This document shows, one piece after another, positions 10,810 to 19,532 of a DNA stretch of 64,000 nt (its first letter is position 1; each line of letters opens with the position of its first letter). Location of the stretch: assembly GCA_017163975.1 (NCBI GenBank), contig JAFFSR010000230.1, positions 748,501-812,500 of the forward strand, written 5' to 3'. The notes beneath the pieces are model-generated. The model was not told the DNA's origin, ran no database searches, and was given only the letters and a program-made list of their open reading frames with translations. The stretch comes from Anastatus disparis (lineage: Eukaryota > Arthropoda > Insecta > Hymenoptera > Eupelmidae). The translations under genes and the position numbers were made by a program.

Positions 10810-11630
10810 TAGTATTTACGTTTCTTTAATTACCCAGCGCTTACAATAGCAGTCGTGCTATTTTATTATACAACGTTCATAATAAAAGTTGCTTTCTATC
10901 AATAACATCGTGCTCACATTGGCGGTCAAGTTTCTTTAACTTCACAGCGTTCAAAATAGCAACCGTAAATACTTAATTACACAGCGCTTAAAATAGCAGC
11001 CACGAATTCGTGACTACACTGCGCTCAAAATAGCAGCTGCGAATTTGTTATCACAGAGCGCTTACAATAGTTGTTCTATTTTTTAACTACGCAGCATTAA
11101 CACTAGTAGCCATGTTTTAAGAGCATGACGAAGCTGTCCACCTTCTAATAATATTTCCAATCTTAACTTATGAATAAACGATGCGTTTAATTGAGTTTTT
11201 TTGCTATAAAGAAAAAATTTGTAAGATTAAACTCTAGTGCGGACAACTCAAGAAAACCACCAAAATATTATACATACAAAGTTATAATAAAAACTTTCAA
11301 TATATCGTATTTTAAGGTTAGGTTTGTCGAGTTTGATATCTAGTTTCCAATCCAAGCTCATAAAAAAATAACAAGTCCAAATGATTTTTTATTTTAACAA
11401 AAATTATTGTACTAATATAACTTTAGTGCGGACAACTCATTAAATTTGTTTAATTTAAGAATTTAAAAAGACATCGATAAAATAAAAAAAGCAAAACTCG
11501 ATTGTTGCAGCTCCGACATGCCGTTAAATACACAGCATTTGAAAAAGCAATCGCGTTTTTTTAATAGCACAGAACTAACAATAACGGCCGTGTTTTTTAA
11601 ACACACAGCACTAAACTCTACTTTATAGTT
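10810..11630. repeat. Minisatellite of ACACAGCGCTTAAAATAGCAGC units
   Basis: A degenerate tandem array with a unit of roughly 45-55 bp. It is recognised by ACAGCGCTNAAAATAGCA followed by a CGNGAATT-like stretch and TTTTTAANTACAC. It runs from about 10830 to 11116 and continues from 11528 to about 11625 after a TTAA MITE. The units diverge by 20% or more by eye. No gene is present. Confidence 0.75.
11121..11523 (+). mobile_element. TTAA-flanked MITE, copy D (403 bp)
   Basis: Flanked by TTAA at 11117-11120 and 11524-11527, and exactly as long as the inverted copy at 8038-8440. It starts GAGCATGACGAAGCTGTCC and ends CAGCTCCGACATGCCG, so the ends form an imperfect ~15 bp inverted repeat. It contains two GTGCGGACAACTCA segments about 210 bp apart. 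It interrupts a minisatellite, units of which resume immediately downstream. Confidence 0.9.
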
Positions 11631-11721
11631 TTCAATTCATTATATTCAATGTAATATTAGAGTTTCAAATATTTTTTATTTTATTTTCTTATTCGTTATA
11701 TTTAATTTTTGTATTGTGATT

Positions 11722-12588
11722 TTATAATATTTCTTTGTAAACAACGTTTTTAGTATAGATCATTTCATCTTTAACTTTTCTTGATTTTTCTGTTAATAAT
11801 ATTTTGAATTCTTTTTTATTAGTCGTCCTTGAAAGAGCTTCGTATAACTGCGCGTGACTAAAAATTTGTGTTGGTAAATACACTCCTACTTTTTTAAATG
11901 ATTGTCCTTGCGACTTATTAATAGTCATTGCATAAGCAAGTTTTACAGGAAATTGTTTTCTGGTCATCTAAAACGGCAGTTCATCATTTGCTGATAAGGT
12001 CATACGTTGTAAGAATATAGTGCTCCCTTTTCTACTCCCTCTTAATATTTGTGCAATAATAGTAAATTGTTTTAATGTCGTTCCTACTAATCTTACTTAC
12101 TAATACTACAATTAGATTGCCCTTTGACAATATTTCTTTCGGAATTCATATAACTTCATTTCCGTTTTCATATTTTGAGTGAAAATTACCATTTCCTATA
12201 TTGAGTAACCAATTTTTAAATTTATCATCTGATTCTGATAAACGTTTATTTTCTTTTAAAGACATATATTGAAAATGTTCCCACAAATAGTTTTTTTTTA
12301 CACAATCTTCTAATATCTGTGTTCTATTTCCACGTTTTACTATTGGTAATGTTTGTCTAAAATCACCTGATATGATAAATGTTTATCCTCCAAACGGATA
12401 ATTATTATCATATACATCTTTAAACATGCGATCAACGGCTTCAGAAGCGTATATTGATATCATTGTGATTTCATCCCAGATAACAATTAATAAATTTTTA
12501 TTTTTTTACCTATTTTGCTGTTTGCACTAATATTACATATTGTGTTTTCAGATATGTTCAACGGTAATTTAAATGCTGTATGTACTGT
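11722..12588 (-). pseudogene. Helitron helicase, C-terminal fragment (broken)
   Basis: On the minus strand this reads as the C-terminal part of a Helitron/Pif1-type SF1 DNA helicase, the enzyme that drives rolling-circle transposition in the nucleus. Visible motifs are a motif-II/III-like stretch SGDFRQTLPIVKRGNR near 12310-12380 and a motif-VI-like stretch [12 protein letters not shown] followed by LYEALSRTT near 11830-11950. Only the last 81 codons (11722-11967) are open; upstream the frame is broken by stops and frameshifts. The upstream boundary is exact: the LTR element begins at 12589 and the Helitron frame resumes at 24885. A domesticated Pif1 gene is less likely, because the fragments match the transposon form and are decayed. 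Confidence 0.85.
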
Positions 12589-12884
12589 TGTAAACAAAGA
12601 CAAACATTCATAACACATTTATACTTATATTCATCTTGCACATTTCACTCAAGGGTGATTGAACTCCGTAAGCATCATATGTCAAGTCTTCTACCTTGAG
12701 ACTGCGATAGCAAACAATAACGTTATACATTCGCGAGAATGCGATACACAAGAATGCGACGCACAAGAGGCGATCAAACTCTAAACTGCATCACATGCAA
12801 AATTCAATCAATCTTTTCCCCGAAATTATAAAAGTATCAATAATATCATACATACGAAAGAATGCAACTGTCTTTTACCCATAG

Positions 12885-12892
12885 TATAAAAA
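12885..12892 (+). promoter_or_regulatory. TATA box of the gypsy LTR promoter
   Basis: TATAAAAA, preceded by CCCATAG and followed by CCCAAGAG; the same sequence is kept in the 3' LTR at 24562-24569. Its position about 300 bp into the LTR suits a retroelement promoter. Inferred from sequence only. Confidence 0.65.
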
Positions 12893-13004
12893 CCCAAGAG
12901 TCTTTAGCTTGCCAGCTTAATTTCATACTTACCGTCTAAGGCTACGCTTCGCCTAAAATTATTGTACTAAAGGTTAAGAAGAAGAAATAAAGATAAGTTC
13001 AATT

Positions 13005-13008
<4 letters not shown>

Positions 13009-13077
<69 letters not shown>
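13009..13077. repeat. (AT)n microsatellite inside the 5' LTR
   Basis: About 69 bp of AT dinucleotide; the corresponding run in the 3' LTR (about 24687-24712) is much shorter. The difference arose after insertion, because LTRs start identical. Confidence 0.95.
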
Positions 13078-13085
<8 letters not shown>

Positions 13086-13255
13086 TTCTTTCATTCTTGG
13101 ATACCTATCCTAAAGAACCAACGTCCTAAATTACGAAAATAAGTTATAATAATAATTAAAAATTTATAAAATTAATAAATCAAGTTTAATTAAATAAAGT
13201 TTAATAAATAAAACTTTACAAATTAATAAATACAGTTCTAACGGTTAACATAAAT

Positions 13256-13272
13256 TGGTGGCAGCGTAAGGG
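13256..13272 (+). promoter_or_regulatory. Primer binding site (tRNA-Leu-like)
   Basis: TGGTGGCAGCG begins 5 nt after the 5' LTR. Its complement ends CGCTGCCACCA, which fits the 3' end of a eukaryotic tRNA-Leu of the AAG/TAG type plus CCA. The tRNA assignment is from memory of that tRNA and should be treated as likely, not certain. Confidence 0.6.
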
Positions 13273-13826
13273 GATAGTGAAGCCGAGTGATAAAAGTGAT
13301 TAAATAAAACTCCGATTTCTTAAAATATTTTCTCTCAGGAGAAAACGGAGGAGTTTAAAAATTAAAAGAAGCCAAGTTAAAAGACAATTAAACAAATCTC
13401 TGATATCTCAGGATATTTTCTTTCATGAGGAAACAGAGAGTTTGAAAAATCAAGAAAACTTATCTTTAATCTGGTGACAATAGCATACACTCTCAGGAGT
13501 TGACTATCAGTAGTTGAAGGGTCCATCAAGCTACGTCTGCATCCCCAGGGATAAAGAGAGGATCATCTATACAATAAAAGAGGACTTCTGCACCGCCAGC
13601 GGTTAAAGAAACGCAGCCAACCAGATCTCCAAAAACATCATCTCTTAAAAACCTTCAAGTCATTCGTACAATAATTTTAAGCACACAGCGGGACAAGCCG
13701 AAAAATAAAGGCGTGTCTAACTTTCTGTAACATTCATTTTATTTATAAGTTATTTATAAGACATACAACGTCTCAAGCCGGAGCACACACGCTTGAGAGG
13801 TTGACACATAGGAACATCACCCGCGT
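13273..13826 (+). other. 5' untranslated leader of the gypsy element
   Basis: Non-coding leader between primer site and gag. It contains a diverged ~100 bp tandem duplication: AAACTCCGATTTCTTAAAATATTTTCTCTC at 13306-13340 is echoed by a CTCTGATATCTCAGGATATTTTC-like copy at 13395-13425, each followed by a GAGGAAAC-type purine stretch that could pair with it. Confidence 0.5.
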
Positions 13827-15257
13827 ATGGATTGTGATTATCGTGAAGACGATAACGATAGTGTAAGATCGGGAAATACCTCACGATCACCTACTTCCCT
13901 TTCTGACGTTTCTAACAATTTCTACGATACTACAGACGGTCTTTATAAATTAAAAATAAATTTAAAACCCAGTAAGATGGACAGTTTACTAAAGTAATTT
14001 AAATCCAATAAAGACATAACGCAATGCGATCAAGACGAACAAAATGTAGTGCAAGAATTGCAACGTCAAAAGGAAAAGGCCGACGCATTAGAAAAGCAAT
14101 TAATATTATTGACAGAACAATTACAAATTTTAAATACTCAGATGACAGAAAATAAAAATCCACCACCAATCCCAAGTATACCACCTGCAGTTAGAGACAA
14201 CAACCCTAGATTAAATGTTTTCCCGGGATTAACGAGACAACATCATTTATTAATACGTGAACTCTTAACAGAGATAAGGGAATATGATGGATCAACAGAT
14301 GTTAGCGCATTTATTGATCAAATCATTTGCGCCTCCCGACAACTTAGCTCTGAGCAGGAAATATCAGCGCTTATACGGAAGGTAATAGCAGTTAAGCTAA
14401 AAGGAAAAGCACAAGAAGTAGTTGAAAGAAATCAAGTGACTACGGCAATGCAACTCAAAGATCGTTTAAATACACACTTTGGAAAATTAGAACTTGAATA
14501 CGATCAATAAGCTGAAATGCGTAACTCTATGAGACAGAGAACAAATGAAAAGGTGGCGGATTATATACAAAGATATAATAACATAAATCGTCGAATACAG
14601 ATTTCGATAGATGGTTTAAATAACGATTTTAGAGATATGCACCGGAATTATGAAAATAAAAACGCGATTTCGAAATTTATAAGAGGATTGTATCCAAAAG
14701 GCTTACGTTTAGCCGTACAACAAAATCGACCACACACTTTACCGATAGCGTATCAACAAGCCTTATACGAAGAAAAACTCCGAAAGGAAGATGAAGAACT
14801 TCGAAATAGAAATTATAATAAACATGAGGAGAGATCCAGAAGAGATAGATATGAAAAACATTCAAGAGATAGGAGTCATTCTAGATATGATTCAAGAAAT
14901 CGTGAGAAACATTCAATACCGGATAAAAATTACACACGTGATAGAAGCTTTTCACGAGATCGACAAGAAAATTATCGATCAGATAAAAAAGAGGATAAAC
15001 CTACATGCTCTCACTGTAATAAATACGGTCATGACAAAGAGCATTGTTTTAAACATCAAAATGCACAAAGAGTAAATTTTCGCCTCAATGCCTCAAAAAG
15101 CAAAACTTATTTAGAGGATCCGGCACCATGGTCGAAGACCCGACCCGATCGTCAGAATTATTGGGAAGACCAGGATTACCAAACGCAATCTTTCCAACAG
15201 ATGGAAAGCACTGGCATCTCTGGATGCGACCCTCAGGAACAGGAGGAAAATTATTAA
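13827..15257 (+). pseudogene. gag: gag of the gypsy element (broken by stops)
   Basis: One reading frame of about 476 codons beginning with the ATG at 13827. It is interrupted by in-frame stops at 13995-13997 and 14508-14510. Gag builds the capsid. A coiled-coil-like Gln/Leu/Glu region lies near 14049-14150, the central capsid-like helical region spans 14240-14790, and an Arg/Ser/Asp-rich stretch follows near 14815-15000. A CCHC zinc knuckle, CSHCNKYGHDKEHC, lies at about 15006-15047 (C-X2-C-X4-H-X4-C). Drosophila errantivirus Gag usually lacks such a knuckle, so this lineage differs there. The 3' end overlaps the pol frame by about 130 nt in the -1 frame. Confidence 0.85.
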
Positions 15258-15892
15258 AATTCTTAGTGCACACAGGAGCAGGCATAACATTCATTAAAGA
15301 CAAAGTGTTGGATCTTAATACCTGCAATCCTATAAGACGAAAACCAGAAGAGAGACAAACAATACAGATAGTTAACGGAAATCACACAATGCTTGGCAAA
15401 TGTAAATCGAATGTTTTTGGAAAGGACTTTATATATCATGTCGCAAGCAATAAAATACCTCTCGATGCCGATGGGTTATTGGGCCGAGGATGGCTACAAC
15501 ATTATAAAGCATAAATTGATACAGAAAAACAAAATATAAAAATTTTTTATGCACAAGACAACCCTTTACAATTCACATTTAATGAAAAACCTGTTTATGT
15601 AAATCAAGGAATCAATCTTATAAAAATAGATATAGATATACCAGATGGAGAGTACATAATAACCGATCCGAAAAATATAATAACACCAGCAATATATACA
15701 GTACAAAATAAAAGTACAACACTCAACATCGTTAATGAGTCAGTAAAGGAAATGAAAATAGATACTGAAATAGAGATAGAAGAATTTCAAGAACAAAAAC
15801 AAAATGTTTATGAAACAATTTTCTTACAGAAACAAGTATATAATAAACAAACGTTAATGACAGAAAAATATCATCGTGATAAACTTATTATA

Positions 15893-16190
15893 CAGGGTGT
15901 CCCATTTTAACTTGGACACGTCAATAACTCTGAAAATATAGACTTTTGAAAAAAATGTTTCAAATGAAAGTTGTAGGGTTTCAAGGGGGGCATCCAATGG
16001 TGACCTTGATCGTGACCTTGACCATGACCTTCAAGGTTATTTGAAGGTCAATTCGGTTTTCTTAAATGGAAAGTCATAATTTTGATACCGAAAATGGAAA
16101 GAGCGGAAAATTTTACGTCCAAATATGACCTTGGCCATAATCTTTATTATGACCTTCAAGGTCATTTCAAGGTCAAGTCGATTTTCTTAA
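15893..16190 (+). repeat. Mariner left terminal inverted repeat with TGACCTTGA array
   Basis: About 300 bp matched by 19235-19532 in reverse complement. It contains many copies of TGACCTTGA/TCAAGGTCA and two copies of the block TTTTCTTAAATGGAAAG...GGAAAATTTTAC about 120 bp apart. Such internal repetition suits multiple transposase contacts. TCAAGGTCA also equals the extended half-site of FTZ-F1/ERR nuclear receptors, which may be chance. Confidence 0.85.
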
Positions 16191-16898
16191 ATGGAAAGCC
16201 ATAATTTTGATCCCGTAAATGGAAAGTGCGGAAAATTTTACATCCACATATGACGTTGACAATGACCTTGACCATGACCTTTAAGGTGACCTTGAGGTCA
16301 AGTCAAATTTTTAATGGAAACCTACACTTTGAACATCGGAACGGTAGAATAACTAAATAAAAATTATTATAAATGTGTCTAGAATAATTGTAAGGTTTTT
16401 TCAAAATATCTAACGGTAATTAACTGCAGCCTCAACCATGGCCGTAAGTTTTTGATTTTTTGAAAATCTTGTCCAAGTGAAACATTTCCAATTCTTAATA
16501 AGCAACCTCAAAAACCCATTAAATTAAATGTGTTACGGGTGATAGCTTCGCACGCATAGTCGAAGCACAAGAACGAAGCAGCGATAGCCGCAACTCAGCA
16601 TTTTAGGCGAGATGTGCAGTAGTCGCGGCGACGTGCTAAATAAATAAAAAATAGTAATTAAAAAAAAAGTCACATCGTTCATTTCTACAAATTTGAGCTT
16701 TCAGATATTATTATACATTTCAGATATTTTTCTGCGTCTCAGAATTGAGATACTTTGTCGCTGTAGATTTGCCTGTGATTCCAAAATTTATTCAATAATA
16801 AGACTACTAAATACTTATTAGTTTACAGCTTTACTTCTAAAATTATTTCTCTTAAAATTAGAAAATTATCGAAAGTTGTTTTAAAAGTTTCATAAAAA

Positions 16899-17984
16899 AT
16901 GGCTAATTATTTAGCAAATGATGTGGTTGATATTCTTTTAGTTCTTGGGGAATGTCACAGAAATTACAGAAATGCTTCTCAGCTTTACCGTCAACGTTAT
17001 CCTGATCGTCGACATCCAGGACCACAACAAATTATAAACATTGAAAGAAGATCGCGTTCAAATGCACTACATCGTCATAGGCGACAAAATCGAGTCCTGA
17101 ACAATAACGACCCTCGTCTACTCGCTATATTGGGTATGATTCATATAAATCCCCATATCAGTCTCCGTCAGATTGAACGAGAATTGGGTATTCCTAGAGC
17201 AACAGCACATCGACTGCTCCAATTAGTCAGATATCATCCTTACCATATTACTCTTGTTCAAGAATTAAATGACAATGATTGTATATTAAGAGTAAACTTT
17301 TGCACATGGGCACTTAATGAATTAGATCAAGATCCAGATTTCTTCTGGTCTGTTTGTTTCTGTGATGAAGCCACATTTCATAGTAACGGCAGCCTTAATC
17401 GCCATAACAGTCACTATTGGTCGCCAGTTAATCCTCACTGGTATAGAGAGGTATTAAATCAGCATCGATGGAGTTTACATGTATGGGCAGGGATAGTTAA
17501 TGGATCTATGATTGGACCACATTTCTTTGAAAGAACTATTAATGGTATGATGTATTTAGATTTTCTTCAAAATCATCTACCTGGTTATTTGGAAGACATT
17601 CCATTAGATGTTCGACAAAGAATGTGGTTTCAACAAGATGGCGCTCCTGCTCACCACGCTGGAATTGTGACAACGTTTCTTCGGCAACAATATCATGAAC
17701 GGCTTATCATCCGCAATGGTCCAGTGCCATGGCCTCCAAGATCTCCGGACTTGAATCCTCTTGACTCATACTTTTGGGGATTTGCTAAAGATGCTGTCTA
17801 CCAGGAAGCTCCAACAACGAGAGAAAACATGATGCAGAGAATAATAGAAGCTTGTCAATCGGTAACGCAAGAAACTTTGCAACGTGTTATGCGTAACTTT
17901 AGGAGGAGACTAACATTATGTTTAGAAAATCAGGGTGGACACTTTGAACACCTCATACCAAGAGGTAACGCCAATGACGATTAA
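16899..17984 (+). CDS. Mariner transposase, DD41D type (intact, 361 aa)
   Basis: Cut-and-paste transposase that binds the terminal repeats and inserts at TA in the nucleus. The start is the first ATG of the long frame, preceded by a stop-rich leader from 16330. Residues 1-120 carry two helix-turn-helix-like regions for DNA binding (a second one around 80-110, SLRQIERELGIPRATAHRLL). The catalytic core has Asp156 in FCDEATF, Asp247 in WFQQDGAPAH and Asp289 in SPDLNPLDSYFW. There are 41 residues between the second and third Asp, so this is DD41D (the 'rosa'-like group), not classical mariner DD34D. All three acidic residues are present and the frame is uninterrupted, so activity is plausible. 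The aa length is usual for the superfamily. A related, broken copy lies at 43406-43956. Confidence 0.95.
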   Translation: MANYLANDVVDILLVLGECHRNYRNASQLYRQRYPDRRHPGPQQIINIERRSRSNALHRHRRQNRVLNNNDPRLLAILGMIHINPHISLRQIERELGIPRATAHRLLQLVRYHPYHITLVQELNDNDCILRVNFCTWALNELDQDPDFFWSVCFCDEATFHSNGSLNRHNSHYWSPVNPHWYREVLNQHRWSLHVWAGIVNGSMIGPHFFERTINGMMYLDFLQNHLPGYLEDIPLDVRQRMWFQQDGAPAHHAGIVTTFLRQQYHERLIIRNGPVPWPPRSPDLNPLDSYFWGFAKDAVYQEAPTTRENMMQRIIEACQSVTQETLQRVMRNFRRRLTLCLENQGGHFEHLIPRGNANDD

Positions 17985-18019
17985 GTAAGATAAATATTTA
18001 TTTTATCAAATGTACATAA

Positions 18020-19030
18020 AAGCGTTGGGAACCTTTATTCCTGACCTTAACTGGTTGGGAACGCTTAGTCCTTACCTTAACTGGTTGGGAACCTTTATTC
18101 CTGACCTTAACTGGTTGGGAACCTTTATTCCTTACCTTAACTGGTTGGGAACCTTATTCCTGACCTTAACTGGTTAAGAACGCTTAGTCCTTACCTTAAC
18201 TGGTTGGGAACCTTATTCCTGACCTTAACTGGTTGGGAACCTTTATTCCTTACCTTAACTGGTTGGGAACCTTATTCCTGACCTTAACTGGTTGGGAACG
18301 CTTAGTCCTTACCTTAACTGGTTGGGAACCTTATTCCTGACCTTAACTGGTTGGGAACCTTTATTCCTTACCTTAACTGGTTGGGAACCTTATTCCTGAC
18401 CTTAACTGGTTGGGAACGCTTAGTCCTTACCTTAACTGGTTAGGAACCTTTATTTCTTACCTTAACTGGTTGGGAACCTTTATTCCTTACCTTAACTGGT
18501 TGGGAACCTTATTCCTGACCTTAACTGGTTGGGAACGCTTAGTCCTTACCTTAACTGGTTGGGAACCTTATTCCTGACCTTAACTGGTTGGGAACCTTTA
18601 TTCCTTACCTTAACTGGTTGGGAACCTTATTCCTGACCTTAACTGGTTGGGAACGCTTAGTCCTTACCTTAACTGGTTAGGAACCTTTATTTCTTACCTT
18701 AACTGGTTGGGAACCTTTATTCCTTACCTTAACTGGTTGGGAACCTTATTCCTGACCTTAACTGGTTGGGAACGCTTAGTCCTTATTTTAACTGGTTAGG
18801 AACCTTTATTTCTTACCTTAACTGGTTGGGAACCTTTATTCCTTACCTTAACTGGTTGGGAACCTTATTCCTGACCTTAACTGGTTGGGAACGCTTAGTC
18901 CTTACCTGAACTGGTTAGGAACCTTTATTTCTTACCTTAACTGGTTGGGAACCTTTATTCCTTACCTTAACTGGTTGGGAACCTTATTCCTGACCTTAAC
19001 TGGTTGGGAACGCTTAGTCCTTACTCTTAC
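18020..19030 (+). repeat. Minisatellite inside the mariner, ~30 bp unit with higher-order pattern
   Basis: About 34 tandem units of 29-30 bp of the type GGGAACCTTATTCCTGACCT plus TAACTGGTT. Four unit variants can be told apart by GGGAACGCTTAGTCC, AGGAACCTTTATTTC, GGGAACCTTTATTCC and GGGAACCTTATTCCTG. They recur in near-fixed order, giving a ~120 bp higher-order period, clearest at 18470-19020. It lies between transposase stop and right terminal repeat. It is not a CRISPR: the repeats are contiguous and have no unique spacers. Confidence 0.95.
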
Positions 19031-19234
19031 TAGTTGGTATCATGCTATTTCTTACCGAAATTAATCATCAAATTTAATAAGTTATTTAACGTCAATCATG
19101 ACTTTAGAAGGTCAAATTTTGTAAATGGTCAAGGACTTATTCAGCTTTAATATTTTCAGTACCTTTCATAGCGGAGTCAAAAATCTAGGGTTCCACTTAA
19201 AAATTCGCCTTAAACTTAAGATGACCTTGAATAT

Positions 19235-19532
19235 CGTGGGTTTCCATTTAAAAAATCGACTCGACGTTCTAATGACCTTGAAGGTCATGGTCAAGGTCAT
19301 ATTTGGACGTAAAATTTTCCGCTCTTTCCATTTTCGGTATCAAAATTATGACTTTCCATTTAAGAAAACCGACTTGACCTTCAAATAACCTTGAAGGTCA
19401 TGGTCAAGGTCACGATCAAGGTCACCATTGGATGCCCCCCTTGAAACCCTACAACTTTCATTTGAAACATTTTTTTCAAAAGTCTATATTTTCAGAGTTA
19501 TTGACGTGTCCAAGTTAAAATGGGACACCCTG
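19235..19532 (-). repeat. Mariner right terminal inverted repeat
   Basis: Reverse complement of 15893-16190. The outer ~230 bp are nearly identical to the left end; the inner part diverges. The same TGACCTTGA/TCAAGGTCA clusters occur. Confidence 0.9.

Larger units (their letters stand above)
12589..13250 (+). repeat. 5' LTR of the gypsy element (662 bp)
   Basis: Begins TGTAAACAAAGAC and ends ACGGTTAACA. It matches 24266-24884 over its whole length. The size difference is mainly a longer (AT)n run here (13009-13077). It carries the promoter and, in its 3' part, AATAAA motifs that could serve polyadenylation. Confidence 0.95.
15893..19532 (+). mobile_element. Tc1/mariner-superfamily transposon, DD41D type, complete
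   Basis: Starts CAGGGTGTCCCATTTTAACT and ends with its reverse complement AGTTAAAATGGGACACCCTG. The flanks are TA at 15891-15892 and 19533-19534. Terminal inverted repeats are about 300 bp and very similar. Inside are an intact 361-codon transposase and a 1 kb minisatellite. It interrupts the pol gene of the gypsy element without disturbing the flanking frame, so it is the youngest layer of this nest. Confidence 0.95.

Noticed and set aside
18020..19030. Regularly spaced repeats suggesting a CRISPR array
   Set aside because: Units are contiguous with no unique spacers, and lie inside a eukaryotic mariner.
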